Assembly: GCF_014931415.1 (NCBI RefSeq)
Contig: NZ_CP063121.1
Location: 1,736,001 to 1,800,000, forward strand
DNA: 64,000 bases
Direction: 5' to 3'
Origin: Haemophilus parainfluenzae
Lineage (GTDB): Bacteria > Pseudomonadota > Gammaproteobacteria > Enterobacterales > Pasteurellaceae
This document shows, piece by piece, positions 26,799 to 35,442 of this stretch. Positions within the stretch are counted from its first letter, which is position 1. The number at the start of each line of letters is the position of its first letter. Made by a program: the position numbers and the translations under genes. The notes beneath the pieces are model-generated. The model ran no database searches. It was not told where the DNA came from and worked only from the letters and a program-made list of their open reading frames with translations.

Positions 26799-28061
26799 AT
26801 GGAAATTATTAATGCATACGGTTCGTGGTTAGTCTTAATTACCGCGGTATTCGGTTTTTTTATGGCATTTGGTATTGGTGCCAACGACGTATCAAACTCA
26901 ATGGGCACCTCGGTTGGTTCGGGTACCATTACAGCCAAACAAGCAATTATTATTGCCCTCATTTTTGAATCTGCCGGGGCTTATTTAGCCGGCGGTGAAG
27001 TAACAGAAACCATCAAAAGTGGTGTAATCGATCCCACTCAATTCGTCGAGATGCCTGATGTATTGGCATTAGGGATGCTTTCTGCACTCTTTGCATCGGG
27101 TGCTTGGTTGTTTATCGCGACAAAAATGGGTTGGCCTGTTTCTGGTACCCATACCATTATCGGAGCTTTAATTGGTTTTGCTTGTATTACAATTGGTCCA
27201 AGTTCTGTTGACTGGTCTACCATCGGTGGGATCGTTGGAAGTTGGTTTATCACTCCTGTGATTGCTGGGCTCTTAGCTTATACCATCTTTGCAAGTATCC
27301 AGAAGCTCATATTCGATACCGAAGAACCGCTGAAAAACGCACAAAAATATGGCCCTTACTACATGGCGATTACTGTATTCGTACTTTGTATCGTGACCAT
27401 GGCGAAAGGGTTAAAACACGTTGGTTTAAATCTTTCCAACAATGAAACTCTCGTTATTTCATTACTTATCAGTGTTGTTGGTATGATTTTCTGCCATTTT
27501 TACTTCCGCAGTAACACCTTTACCGCAAAAGCAAGAAAAGGATCGTTCGGATCAGTAGAAAAGATTTTTAGTATCTTAATGCTTTTAACCGCTTGTGCAA
27601 TGGCGTTCGCACATGGTTCTAATGACGTAGCCAATGCAATTGGTCCGCTTTCTTCTGTGGTATCAATCGTGCAAAATGGCGGGAAGATCCTGAGTGGTGG
27701 TGATTTAGCTTGGTGGATTTTACCTTTAGGTGCATTAGGTATCGCCGTTGGTCTTATCGCAATGGGACAAAAAGTAATGGCAACCGTAGGATCGGGTATT
27801 ACCGATTTAACCCCAAGTCGTGGTTTTGCTGCACAATTTGCAACTGCGATGACTGTTGTTGTGGCATCTGGTACAGGTTTACCAATCTCCACTACACAAA
27901 CCTTAGTGGGCGCAATCTTAGGTATCGGTTTCGCACGTGGTATTGCAGCGCTTAACTTAACGGTTATCCGTAATATCATTAGTTCATGGGTTGTGACATT
28001 ACCTGCTGGTGCATTCTTTGCGATTGTGATTTTCTATATCCTTCGCGCGATTTTCCACTAG
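26799..28061 (+). CDS. pit: Low-affinity inorganic phosphate transporter, Pit family
   Basis: This inner-membrane symporter brings in phosphate, probably as a metal-phosphate complex with protons. The 420-residue protein has about ten membrane helices and the two inverted PD001131-type signatures: GIGANDVSNSMGTSVGSG near residue 28 and AHGSNDVANAIGPLSS near residue 270. Each half also has the GTGLPISTTQT/GWPVSGTHT motif. It is encoded with the DUF47 protein, forming the common pit accessory pair. The substrate is inferred from the family; some members carry sulfate or other anions. Confidence 0.93.
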   Translation: MEIINAYGSWLVLITAVFGFFMAFGIGANDVSNSMGTSVGSGTITAKQAIIIALIFESAGAYLAGGEVTETIKSGVIDPTQFVEMPDVLALGMLSALFASGAWLFIATKMGWPVSGTHTIIGALIGFACITIGPSSVDWSTIGGIVGSWFITPVIAGLLAYTIFASIQKLIFDTEEPLKNAQKYGPYYMAITVFVLCIVTMAKGLKHVGLNLSNNETLVISLLISVVGMIFCHFYFRSNTFTAKARKGSFGSVEKIFSILMLLTACAMAFAHGSNDVANAIGPLSSVVSIVQNGGKILSGGDLAWWILPLGALGIAVGLIAMGQKVMATVGSGITDLTPSRGFAAQFATAMTVVVASGTGLPISTTQTLVGAILGIGFARGIAALNLTVIRNIISSWVVTLPAGAFFAIVIFYILRAIFH

Positions 28062-28071
28062 TATAATTATT

Positions 28072-28113
28072 AAAAGTGCGGTTATTTTTCATTTCATTTT
28101 CCGACCGCACTCT
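28072..28113 (+). terminator. USS inverted pair between pit and the SH3 protein
   Basis: AAAAGTGCGGTTA (about 28072-28084) and CCGACCGCACT (about 28101-28111) can pair into an imperfect stem. The following T run is poor, so termination here is likely partial. Confidence 0.45.
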
Positions 28114-28135
28114 CTTCATGAGTCTAGGAAGTATT

Positions 28136-28744
28136 ATGTCAAAAGTGAGCAAACTTTTATTTTCTTGTGTTCTATTGGGCTCAACCATTGGAACAGTACA
28201 GGCTGAAACGCAATATGTGACAGAAAATCTGAACACCTATTTACGCCGTGGTGCGGGCGATCAATTTAAGATCGCGGGCGCAATCCAATCTGGCGAAGCA
28301 GTAACCGTTTTGGAACAACAAGGGAAATACACCCTAATTCGTGATAATAAAAACCGTGAAGCTTGGATTTTAACTTCTGAACTGAGCTCTACACCAAGTA
28401 GCCGTGAAGAAAATCCAAAATTAAAAGCACAGGTTCAAGAGCTAACCTTAAAACTGAATCGCGTCGATTCCGATTGGCAGCAACGCACAAACGAAATTCA
28501 ACGCCGTAGCAAACAAGCGGAACAACAAAGCAGTGAATTGCTTGAACAAAATTCACAACTTAAACGTGAATTAGAAATGACGAAAAATAAAAATCGTGAT
28601 TTAGAAGCCATGCTTGATGCCAATAAACGTGAAATTGCGATTCAATGGTTTATTTATGGCGGTTCTGTGTTGGGCGTAGGTTTGTTAATCGGCCTTGTAT
28701 TACCTCACATTTTACCTAGACGTAAACGCCGTGATAACTGGTAA
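28136..28744 (+). CDS. SH3-domain membrane protein, YgiM family (TIGR04211)
   Basis: This is a 202-residue secreted, tail-anchored protein: a signal peptide (MSKVSKLLFSCVLLGSTIGT, then VQA), a bacterial SH3 domain at about 25-85 (TYLRRGAGDQFKIAGAIQSG, REAWILTSEL), a long coiled coil at about 95-165, and a C-terminal membrane helix (WFIYGGSVLGVGLLIGLVLP) followed by a basic tail RRKRRDNW. The architecture matches E. coli YgiM, also encoded next to cca. Its function is not well known; a role in envelope or peptidoglycan contacts is inferred from the SH3b domain. The frame extends to 28076, but the ATG at 28136 with AGGAAG upstream gives the signal peptide. Confidence 0.85.
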   Translation: MSKVSKLLFSCVLLGSTIGTVQAETQYVTENLNTYLRRGAGDQFKIAGAIQSGEAVTVLEQQGKYTLIRDNKNREAWILTSELSSTPSSREENPKLKAQVQELTLKLNRVDSDWQQRTNEIQRRSKQAEQQSSELLEQNSQLKRELEMTKNKNRDLEAMLDANKREIAIQWFIYGGSVLGVGLLIGLVLPHILPRRKRRDNW

Positions 28745-28757
28745 TGATTCATCGTTG

Positions 28758-28783
28758 AGGTAGGCATTTGCCTACCTTTTCTT
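28758..28783 (+). terminator. Intrinsic terminator between ygiM-like gene and cca
   Basis: AGGTAGGC (28758-28765) pairs with GCCTACCT (28770-28777), a perfect 8-bp stem with a 4-base loop, followed by TTTCTTT. It resembles a moderate terminator. Confidence 0.7.
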
Positions 28784-28805
28784 TATATTTTGAAGGGAGA
28801 GAAAA

Positions 28806-30050
28806 ATGGAAATTTATCTTGTCGGCGGTGCAGTACGTGATCAACTTCTAGGTTTGCCGATTAAAGATCGTGACTGGGTTGTCGTCGGAGCGACACCAGA
28901 AATGTTGTTAGCTCAAGGTTATCAACAAGTCGGCAAAGACTTCCCTGTTTTTCTCAATCCTGAAAACCATGAAGAATATGCACTCGCTCGTACAGAACAA
29001 AAATCAGGTAAAGGTTACACCGGATTTATTTGTGATTTTTCAGATGAGATTACGCTTGAACAAGATTTAATTCGCCGAGATCTTACTATCAATGCTATTG
29101 CACAAGACAAAGATGGCAAGCTGCACGATCCTTATCATGGTGTAGAAGATATTCACCAACGTATTTTACGTCATATTTCACCTGCATTTTCTGAAGATCC
29201 ACTTCGTGTATTGCGTGTCGCACGCTTTGCGGCTCGCTTTCATCATTTAGGTTTCTCTATTGCAGAAGAAACCCTTAAATTAATGGCTGAACTCACTGAA
29301 CAAGGCGAACTCGCCCACCTCACGGCTGAGCGCGTTTGGATGGAAACAGAAAAAGCATTAAACGAACCGCATCCTGAAATTTATTTTGAAACACTACATC
29401 AAGTCGGCGCACTCAAAGTGCTCTTCCCTGAAATTGCCGCCTTAGATGGTGTTCCGAATCCAGCCAAATATCATCCTGAAATTGACAGCTTTATTCATAC
29501 CATGCTCGTATTGCAGCAAGCCGTTAAACTCACAGAGAATACGAATTTGAATAAAAGTGCGGTCCGTTTTGCCGCAATTTGTCATGATCTTGGCAAAGCC
29601 CTTACACCAAAAGAAATGTGGCCAAGTCATCATGGTCATGAAAAAGCGGGGATTAAACCAACTCGTTCATTATGCAAACGTCTTAGAGTGCCTAATTATA
29701 TTCAAGAATTATCCGAGTTAACTTGTGAATATCACACGCATGTGCATAAAGCCTTAGAACTTCGCCCTGAAACAGTGGTGAAACTCTTTAATACGTTTGA
29801 TGTTTGGCGTAAACCTCAGCGCTTCGAAGAATTTCTATTAGTATGTTTATCTGATACTCGCGGGCGAACGGGATTTGAAAATAAAGAATATCCGCAAATT
29901 GATTATCTCAAAGCGCTTTATCAAGCCGCCCTTGCTGTTGATGTACAGCAAGTCATTGCAGATGGTTTTGAAAAACAAGGTATTCGAGATGAATTAACGC
30001 GTCGAAGAATTACCGCGGTGAAAGCGGAGAAAACACGCTTAAATGCTTAA
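28806..30050 (+). CDS. cca: CCA-adding tRNA nucleotidyltransferase
   Basis: This enzyme adds or repairs the CCA 3' end of tRNAs. The 414-residue protein has the class II nucleotidyltransferase head ([10 protein letters not shown], then DRDWVV with Asp21 and Asp23 as metal ligands), the [11 protein letters not shown] and [16 protein letters not shown] motifs, and a C-terminal HD domain (ICHDLGKAL near residue 257) with phosphohydrolase activity in the E. coli enzyme. Length equals E. coli Cca (412). lolB follows, then ispE and prs on the same strand. Confidence 0.96.
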   Translation: MEIYLVGGAVRDQLLGLPIKDRDWVVVGATPEMLLAQGYQQVGKDFPVFLNPENHEEYALARTEQKSGKGYTGFICDFSDEITLEQDLIRRDLTINAIAQDKDGKLHDPYHGVEDIHQRILRHISPAFSEDPLRVLRVARFAARFHHLGFSIAEETLKLMAELTEQGELAHLTAERVWMETEKALNEPHPEIYFETLHQVGALKVLFPEIAALDGVPNPAKYHPEIDSFIHTMLVLQQAVKLTENTNLNKSAVRFAAICHDLGKALTPKEMWPSHHGHEKAGIKPTRSLCKRLRVPNYIQELSELTCEYHTHVHKALELRPETVVKLFNTFDVWRKPQRFEEFLLVCLSDTRGRTGFENKEYPQIDYLKALYQAALAVDVQQVIADGFEKQGIRDELTRRRITAVKAEKTRLNA

Positions 30051-30114
30051 TCCAGCTTTACTAAAAGTAAACTACCCCTTACAATATGTGCAATTTTTTA
30101 GTAAATATTTTGTT

Positions 30115-30738
30115 ATGAAATTATTAAAATCTCTTCTAGCACCTGTATTTGCAAGTGTGATCTTATCCGCTTGTACTCTTGATGCAGAGCGCCCAACAGA
30201 TGTTCAACATATCGATAAAAACGATATTACGTGGCAACAACACCTCAAAAAAATCAAACAAATTCAATCTTATAGCACCAAAGGACAAATTGGTTATATC
30301 AGTCCACAAGAGCGTTTTTCGAGCCGCTTTGAATGGCAATATCAAAACCCGAAAGCCTATAAGTTAAAACTTTATTCTCTGATCAGCAAAACAACGCTAA
30401 CCATGGAAATGCATCCAAATGGCATGACCATTTCAGATAATAAAGGCAACCAACAATCTGATAAAAACGCCAAATTATTGTTACGAGAAATCATCGGAAT
30501 GGATGTGCCATTAGAGCATTTATCTTATTGGTTAAAAGGTCAGCCAGCGGATAACGCGGATTATCAAGTTGGAACTAATCATCTTTTATCCGAATTTAGC
30601 TACCCGCTTGATGGTTCGATTTGGACAGCTGATTATCTAAGCTATCATCCAGATAATTCGATGCCTGAAAATATTCTGTTAAAGAATAAAAGTACATCAC
30701 AAACCCTAAAAATTCGTGTGGATGAATGGGCGTTCTAA
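30115..30738 (+). CDS. lolB: Outer-membrane lipoprotein receptor LolB
   Basis: LolB receives lipoproteins from LolA and inserts them into the outer membrane; it is itself a lipoprotein. The frame opens at 30043 overlapping cca, but the ATG at 30115 begins a normal lipoprotein signal, [20 protein letters not shown], with lipobox LSAC. The mature part contains the LolB half-barrel segments [20 protein letters not shown] and [16 protein letters not shown], and the protein is 207 residues, the usual length. Its stop overlaps the ispE ATG (TAATG). The lolB-ispE-prs order is conserved in gamma-proteobacteria. Confidence 0.94.
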   Translation: MKLLKSLLAPVFASVILSACTLDAERPTDVQHIDKNDITWQQHLKKIKQIQSYSTKGQIGYISPQERFSSRFEWQYQNPKAYKLKLYSLISKTTLTMEMHPNGMTISDNKGNQQSDKNAKLLLREIIGMDVPLEHLSYWLKGQPADNADYQVGTNHLLSEFSYPLDGSIWTADYLSYHPDNSMPENILLKNKSTSQTLKIRVDEWAF

Positions 30739-31661
30739 TGAAAACACATCACTTTTCAACCGCACTTTCAACTTCTCTTGGAAAGCCTAACCGCTTTCCA
30801 AGCCCCGCAAAACTCAATTTATTTCTCTATATAAACGGTAAACTGCCAAACGGCTACCACGAATTACAAACGCTTTTCCAATTTCTTGATTTCGGCGATT
30901 GGCTCACCATTGATATTCGCCAAGATAAACAAATCCACATCACACCAGAAATTCCTGGCTTACCTCTAGAACAAAATTTAATCTATCGTGCAGCGACACT
31001 ACTACAGGAAAAAACAGGCTGTACGCTCGGTGCCACAATTCATTTAGATAAAATTCTGCCAATGGGCGGGGGTATTGGTGGCGGTTCATCCAATGCGGCA
31101 ACTACCCTCCTTGCTTTAAACTATTTATGGCAAACCCATTTATCTATTGATGAACTTGCTGAGCTCGGACTAAAACTTGGCGCAGATGTCCCCATCTTTG
31201 TTCATGGTCAAGCCGCTTTTGCAGAAGGCGTAGGTGAAAAAATCCAATACTGTGAACCACTAGAAAAATATTATGTGGTACTAAAACCTGAAACTGCGAT
31301 CTCTACTGCGGTGGTTTTTAGCGATCCCGATTTGCCTCGCAATACAGAAAAAAGATCCCTTGCCGAACTTTTGAATCAACCGTTTGCAAACGATTGCGAA
31401 AAAGTCGTGCGAACTCAATATCCTAAAGTTGAAAAAGCCCTACTATGGTTGCTACAATATGCACCAGCCAGATTAACCGGAACCGGGGCTTGTGTTTTTG
31501 CTGAATTTGATGATGAAAAATCAGCACAAGCTGTTTTCCAACAAAAACCGAAGGAATTTTTCGGCTTTGTTGCTAAAGGATTAAACGTTTCACCATTACA
31601 TGTGATGTTGAAACAACTCTCGACCAACCAATCTATCTACACTCAACCTGAGGTTATATAA
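30738..31661 (+). CDS. ispE: 4-diphosphocytidyl-2-C-methyl-D-erythritol kinase
   Basis: IspE phosphorylates CDP-methylerythritol in the MEP pathway to isopentenyl diphosphate. The 307-residue GHMP-kinase has [20 protein letters not shown] with the conserved Lys and Asn, the ATP-binding glycine loop [21 protein letters not shown] near residue 108, and the late [12 protein letters not shown] motif. The ATG at 30738 overlaps the lolB stop as TAATG; an earlier in-frame alternative near 30726 lacks support. prs begins one base after its stop. The N-terminus carries a USS as coding sequence (STALS region). Confidence 0.95.
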   Translation: MKTHHFSTALSTSLGKPNRFPSPAKLNLFLYINGKLPNGYHELQTLFQFLDFGDWLTIDIRQDKQIHITPEIPGLPLEQNLIYRAATLLQEKTGCTLGATIHLDKILPMGGGIGGGSSNAATTLLALNYLWQTHLSIDELAELGLKLGADVPIFVHGQAAFAEGVGEKIQYCEPLEKYYVVLKPETAISTAVVFSDPDLPRNTEKRSLAELLNQPFANDCEKVVRTQYPKVEKALLWLLQYAPARLTGTGACVFAEFDDEKSAQAVFQQKPKEFFGFVAKGLNVSPLHVMLKQLSTNQSIYTQPEVI

Positions 31662-31662
31662 A

Positions 31663-32610
31663 ATGCCAGACATTAAACTCTTTGCTGGAAATGCTACGCC
31701 TGAGCTAGCGAAAAAGATTTCTGAACGTCTTTACATTTCATTAGGCGATGCCACTGTTGGACGCTTTAGCGATGGTGAAATCCAAGTGCAAATTAATGAA
31801 AATGTGCGTGGTGCAGACGTGTTTATTATTCAATCTACTTGTGCACCAACGAATGACAACCTGATGGAATTGATTGTAATGGTTGATGCTTTACGTCGTG
31901 CATCTGCCGGCCGTATTACTGCCGTTGTTCCTTATTTTGGTTATGCTCGTCAAGATCGTCGTGTACGTTCTGCTCGTGTGCCAATCACTGCAAAAGTGGT
32001 AGCTGATTTACTTTCAACTGTAGGGATTGACCGTCTATTAACTTGTGACTTACACGCAGAGCAAATCCAAGGTTTCTTTGATGTGCCTGTTGATAACGTA
32101 TTCGGTTCACCAGTTTTACTTGATGATATCTTGAAGAAAACAGATCTTGTCAATCCTATCGTTGTTTCTCCAGATATCGGTGGTGTGGTTCGTGCTCGTG
32201 CAGTAGCGAAATTATTAAATGATACAGAGATGGCGATTATCGATAAACGTCGTCCACGTGCAAACGTATCACAAGTTATGCATATTATCGGGGATGTTGC
32301 AGATCGTGATTGTATCCTTGTAGATGATATGATTGATACAGGTGGTACATTATGTAAAGCGGCCGAAGCATTAAAAGAACGCGGTGCAAAACGCGTATTT
32401 GCTTACGCAACCCACGCCGTTTTCTCTGGTGCAGCTGCACAACACTTAGCGAGCGATGCCATTGACGAAATCGTGGTAACGGATACTGTTCCACTTTCAC
32501 CTGAAATGAAAGCACTTGGTAAAGTACGCGTGCTGACTCTTTCAACTATGCTTGCTGAAGCAATTCGTCGTATCAGCAATGAAGAATCTATTTCAGCAAT
32601 GTTTGAATAA
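31663..32610 (+). CDS. prs: Ribose-phosphate pyrophosphokinase
   Basis: Prs makes phosphoribosyl pyrophosphate (PRPP) from ribose 5-phosphate and ATP, the common precursor for nucleotides, histidine, tryptophan and NAD. The 315 residues include the N-terminal [12 protein letters not shown], the ATP-loop [20 protein letters not shown], the metal-binding [11 protein letters not shown], and the PRPP-binding loop [17 protein letters not shown]. Length equals E. coli Prs. It is the last gene of a cca/lolB/ispE/prs run and ends at a USS-pair terminator. Confidence 0.97.
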   Translation: MPDIKLFAGNATPELAKKISERLYISLGDATVGRFSDGEIQVQINENVRGADVFIIQSTCAPTNDNLMELIVMVDALRRASAGRITAVVPYFGYARQDRRVRSARVPITAKVVADLLSTVGIDRLLTCDLHAEQIQGFFDVPVDNVFGSPVLLDDILKKTDLVNPIVVSPDIGGVVRARAVAKLLNDTEMAIIDKRRPRANVSQVMHIIGDVADRDCILVDDMIDTGGTLCKAAEALKERGAKRVFAYATHAVFSGAAAQHLASDAIDEIVVTDTVPLSPEMKALGKVRVLTLSTMLAEAIRRISNEESISAMFE

Positions 32611-32633
32611 TTCTTTCGCTTAGCATTCATTTT

Positions 32634-32679
32634 AAAAGTGCGGTCAGAAAATCCAGTGTTTTTTGACCGCACTTTTTTT
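32634..32679 (+). terminator. USS inverted-pair terminator after prs
   Basis: AAAAGTGCGGTCA (32634-32646) and TTGACCGCACTTTT (about 32663-32676) pair in a long stem with extra loop sequence, ending in a run of seven T. Confidence 0.85.
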
Positions 32680-32701
32680 ATGCTGCAACTAAAAATAAGG
32701 C

Positions 32702-32797
32702 AAAAAAAAGTGCCCCACTGGGGCACTACTCGGAAAGCAAAATAGATGTCGGCTATTTAAAAATAGCACTTGTTTTTAGTGATTTAAGAATACGGCA
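32702..32797 (-). ncRNA. Candidate CRP-controlled small RNA between prs and mdh (unnamed)
   Basis: An isolated minus-strand unit of ~95 nt: a CRP-like site (32833-32848), a TATAAA -10 box (32809-32804), a small internal hairpin (GCTATTT/AAATAGC, 32752-32767), an unpaired U-rich stretch, and a strong terminator (AGTGCCCC-AGT-GGGGCACT, 32709-32727) followed by seven T residues. mdh has its own terminator at 32893-32911, so this is not simply the mdh 3' end. No convincing protein-coding frame runs through it. The architecture is that of an Hfq-type regulatory RNA. I do not recognise the sequence; the GC-rich terminator looks a little like that of Spot 42 but the body does not. Confidence 0.6.
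32709..32727 (-). terminator. Intrinsic terminator of the candidate small RNA
   Basis: A perfect 8-bp stem AGTGCCCC/GGGGCACT with a 3-base loop. The A run at 32702-32708 becomes a T tract on the minus strand, so it is oriented for minus-strand transcription. Confidence 0.88.
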
Positions 32798-32803
32798 AAG
32801 CCC

Positions 32804-32848
32804 TTTATATTGCAAATAGCAATGTTCAGATTTGTGAGCTAAATCACG
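32804..32848 (-). promoter_or_regulatory. CRP-like site and -10 box ahead of the candidate small RNA
   Basis: TGTGA-GCTAAA-TCACG (32833-32848) matches the CRP consensus TGTGA-N6-TCACA at nine of ten core positions. With TATAAA as -10 (minus strand, 32809-32804) the start falls near 32797, placing the CRP centre around -43, close to the class II position. No good -35 hexamer is visible, as expected for an activator-dependent promoter. Confidence 0.6.
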
Positions 32849-32892
32849 CTTTTTCTTCACTTTTTTATGTTTAATCGTTTTCGTATAAAAAA

Positions 32893-32911
32893 AGAGGAGC
32901 ATACTGCTCCT
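32893..32911 (-). terminator. Intrinsic terminator of mdh
   Basis: GAGGAGCA (32893-32900) pairs with TGCTCCTC (32904-32911). The A run at 32886-32892 gives a T tract on the minus strand directly downstream of mdh. Confidence 0.9.
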
Positions 32912-32933
32912 CTTCTCTAGAAATAGAATTAAA

Positions 32934-33869
32934 TTAACCGTTAATAAATTTTTCGCCTAATTCAATATCTGCACGCAATGTTGGTAACATTGCTTCTAAA
33001 GCGTCTTGTTCAAATTTGCTTAAGGTACCGATTGGTAAAATTTCTTCTACACCTTCTTTACCTAAACGTACAGGTTGAGCGAAGAAACGTGCGTATTTAC
33101 CATCACCTTCTACATAAGTACATTCAACCACAGTTTCGCCACTTAAGCCTTTCACTAATGAACGCGCAAAACGTGCTGCAGCTTGAGCCATAGAAAGTGT
33201 CGCAGAACCGCCACCTGCTTTTGCTTCAACCACTTCAGTACCTGCATTTTGGATACGTTTTGTTAATGGTGCAATTTCCTCTTCTTTCCACTCAGCATAT
33301 TGAACTTGTGAAAGTAATGGAAGAATCGTCACACCTGAGTGGCCGCCAATTACCGGTACGCTTGTACGAGAAACATTTAAGCCTTTTAATTCAGATACGA
33401 ATGTTTCAGAACGTAACACGTCTAAAGTGGTGACACCGAATAATTTACGTTTGTCGTAAACACCCGCTTTTTTCAATACTTCTGCAGCAATCGCAACAGT
33501 CGTATTCACAGGGTTGGTGATAATACCTACACAAGCTTTTGGACAAGTTTTTGCAACATGTTCAATTAAGTTACGCACGATACCCGCATTGATGTTGAAA
33601 AGATCTGAACGATCCATACCCGGTTTACGTGCAACCCCTGCAGAAATTAAAACGACATCAGCACCTTTAAGTGCAGGTGTTGGATCTTCTCCCGCAAAAC
33701 CTTCTACTTTCACCGCTGTTGGAATATGACTCACATCTTTAGCCACACCTGGTGTCACTGGTGCAATATCATAAAGTGCTAATTCACTTTCAGCGGGTAA
33801 TTGTAATTTAAGTAATAAGGCTAATGCTTGACCAATACCGCCTGCTGCGCCCAATACTGCAACTTTCAT
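32934..33869 (-). CDS. mdh: Malate dehydrogenase (NAD)
   Basis: Mdh interconverts malate and oxaloacetate with NAD. The 311 residues show the N-terminal Rossmann motif [10 protein letters not shown] (about 5-14), the substrate-binding arginine loop [14 protein letters not shown], the NPVNTTV segment, and the catalytic His in [14 protein letters not shown]. Length equals the E. coli enzyme (312). It is divergent from argR, as in E. coli. In Haemophilus the enzyme mainly feeds the reductive C4-dicarboxylate branch; together with the oxaloacetate decarboxylase operon at 50.5 kb it handles the oxaloacetate node. Confidence 0.97.
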   Translation of the reverse strand: MKVAVLGAAGGIGQALALLLKLQLPAESELALYDIAPVTPGVAKDVSHIPTAVKVEGFAGEDPTPALKGADVVLISAGVARKPGMDRSDLFNINAGIVRNLIEHVAKTCPKACVGIITNPVNTTVAIAAEVLKKAGVYDKRKLFGVTTLDVLRSETFVSELKGLNVSRTSVPVIGGHSGVTILPLLSQVQYAEWKEEEIAPLTKRIQNAGTEVVEAKAGGGSATLSMAQAAARFARSLVKGLSGETVVECTYVEGDGKYARFFAQPVRLGKEGVEEILPIGTLSKFEQDALEAMLPTLRADIELGEKFING

Positions 33870-34005
33870 AAAATACTCCTCATGTATTAATTAATCCTAA
33901 CTAGGTAGAATTTTAAAGTCTTAGTCATTAAATTACAAACAGAGAAATTCAATAATGCGATCTAGCTCAAACTTTTCAAACGGCAAATTTATTTTAATTG
34001 CTTAA

Positions 34006-34034
34006 AATGAATTTTTATGCAATTCTTATGCAAA
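34006..34034 (+). promoter_or_regulatory. Overlapping ARG-box-like operators upstream of argR
   Basis: AATGAATTTTTATGCAAT (34006-34023) and ATGCAATTCTTATGCAAA (34017-34034) both resemble the 18-bp ARG box (core TGAAT-N4-ATTCA), with centres about one helical turn apart. They lie directly ahead of the argR start, consistent with autoregulation as in E. coli, though the usual pair spacing there is 21 bp between centres. Confidence 0.5.
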
Positions 34035-34055
34035 TTCCCCTATATGAGAATAACT

Positions 34056-34511
34056 ATGTCAGATCAATTAACAAAAGCATTTAAAGAACTGCTCCATCAA
34101 GAACGATTTGCTTCTCAGAGTGAAATCGTTGACGCCTTAAAAAACCAAGGATTTCAAAGCATTAACCAGTCTAAAGTTTCACGTATGTTAAGCAAATTTG
34201 GAGCGGTTCGTGCGAGAAATACTAAAATGGAAATGGTGTATTGCTTACCAAGCGAATTAAGTGTCCCCGCCACCAGTAGCCCATTAAAAAATTTGGTTTT
34301 GGATATTGATCACAATGATTTCGTTATCGTCATTAAAACCTCTCCGGGTGCTGCGCAGTTGATTGCCCGCTTATTGGATTCCATTGGTAAACCTGAAGGC
34401 ATTTTAGGTACGATTGCTGGAGATGACACCATTTTTGTGACCCCCACAAAAGAGACAACCATCAAATCGCTTCTAGAGCAAATTCAAACGCTTTTTGAAA
34501 GCAGCCTATAA
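34056..34511 (+). CDS. argR: Arginine repressor
   Basis: ArgR is a hexameric arginine-dependent repressor of arginine genes and an accessory factor for Xer recombination. The 151 residues comprise a winged helix-turn-helix ([20 protein letters not shown], then [16 protein letters not shown]) and a C-terminal arginine-binding domain with [14 protein letters not shown] and [11 protein letters not shown], including the GDDT motif. The frame opens at 34017, but the ATG at 34056 gives the standard length, and the upstream segment holds ARG-box-like operators. Its stop overlaps the next start as TAATG. Confidence 0.95.
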   Translation: MSDQLTKAFKELLHQERFASQSEIVDALKNQGFQSINQSKVSRMLSKFGAVRARNTKMEMVYCLPSELSVPATSSPLKNLVLDIDHNDFVIVIKTSPGAAQLIARLLDSIGKPEGILGTIAGDDTIFVTPTKETTIKSLLEQIQTLFESSL

Positions 34512-35395
34512 TGAATATCTTATTGACCGGTGGAACGGGATTTGTAGGAAAAGCTTTAGTTGAAGCGCTACTGTCACGTGGCGATAGTGTTACAGTACTG
34601 ACTCGCTCCATTGAAAAAGCTCAAGCGATTTTTCCTGAAAAAACACTGCAATTTTTGACCGCACTTTCCACACTCAAAGACTTAAATGAATTTGATGCGG
34701 TCATTAATCTTGCCGGTGAACCAATCTTTGATAAAAAATGGACAGTTCAACAAAAAGAGAAACTTTGTCAAAGTCGCATTGATTTAACACAACAGATTGT
34801 TCAACTTATTAATCAAAGTAAATATCCCCCAGTCTTGATTTCAGGTTCTGCAACGGGAATTTATGGAAACTGTGGTGAAGATGAGATCACCGAAGACACA
34901 AATCCAAGTACTCAATTTACCGCTCAGCTTTGTATTGATTGGGAAAATGCAGCAAAACAAGCTAACACAAGAGTCTGTTTAGTGAGAACCGGATTAGTGC
35001 TTTCTCCAAAAGGCGGAGCTTTAGCAAAAATCCTTCCGCTCTATCGCTTCGGATTAGGCGGCAAATTAGGGAATGGTGAGCAATATTGGAGCTGGATTGC
35101 ATTAGAGGACATGGTAGAAGGCCTTCTCTTCTTACTTGACCATAATGATTGTGAAGGTGCATTTAATTTTACTGCGCCACATCCTGTTAAAAACAAGACA
35201 TTCAACCAATTATTAGGTCAAGCACTACATCGACCTTGTTTTGCTCAAGTGCCTCAATTTTTACTCACTTCTCTTCTCGGTGAACGCGCTTGCATTCTAT
35301 TAGACAGTCAGAATGCCTATCCAAAACATTTGTTAGATTGCGGATTTACATTCCAATACTCAGAATTAAGTGATTACTTTCACAAAATACTTTAA
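34511..35395 (+). CDS. SDR-type epimerase family protein, YfcH/TIGR01777
   Basis: This is a 294-residue NAD(P)-binding short-chain dehydrogenase-like protein. The N-terminal Rossmann motif is LLTGGTGFVGKALVEALLSRG; the family marker segment is VLISGSATGIYGNCGEDEIT, containing the YG pair, and a DUF1731 domain at the C-terminus ends in the CGFTFQY region. E. coli YfcH is the closest known relative; its physiological substrate has not been settled, and a cell-division role has been suggested for homologues (SulA-like naming in databases is not supported here). It is translationally coupled to argR (TAATG). Family is firm, function unknown. Confidence 0.87.
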   Translation: MNILLTGGTGFVGKALVEALLSRGDSVTVLTRSIEKAQAIFPEKTLQFLTALSTLKDLNEFDAVINLAGEPIFDKKWTVQQKEKLCQSRIDLTQQIVQLINQSKYPPVLISGSATGIYGNCGEDEITEDTNPSTQFTAQLCIDWENAAKQANTRVCLVRTGLVLSPKGGALAKILPLYRFGLGGKLGNGEQYWSWIALEDMVEGLLFLLDHNDCEGAFNFTAPHPVKNKTFNQLLGQALHRPCFAQVPQFLLTSLLGERACILLDSQNAYPKHLLDCGFTFQYSELSDYFHKIL

Positions 35396-35401
35396 AAAAC
35401 A

Positions 35402-35429
35402 AAAGGCTGGTCAAAACCAGCCTTTATTA
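35402..35429. terminator. Bidirectional terminator between yfcH-like gene and folC
   Basis: AAAGGCTGGT (35402-35411) pairs with ACCAGCCTTT (35416-35425) around a 4-base loop, with T-rich sequence on one side and A-rich on the other. It separates two convergent genes. Confidence 0.9.
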
Positions 35430-35442
35430 TTTTCCATCGCCA

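Noticed and set aside
27500..27979. A 159-codon minus-strand frame inside pit
   Set aside because: It is antisense to a conserved transporter and is explained by codon bias of the real frame.
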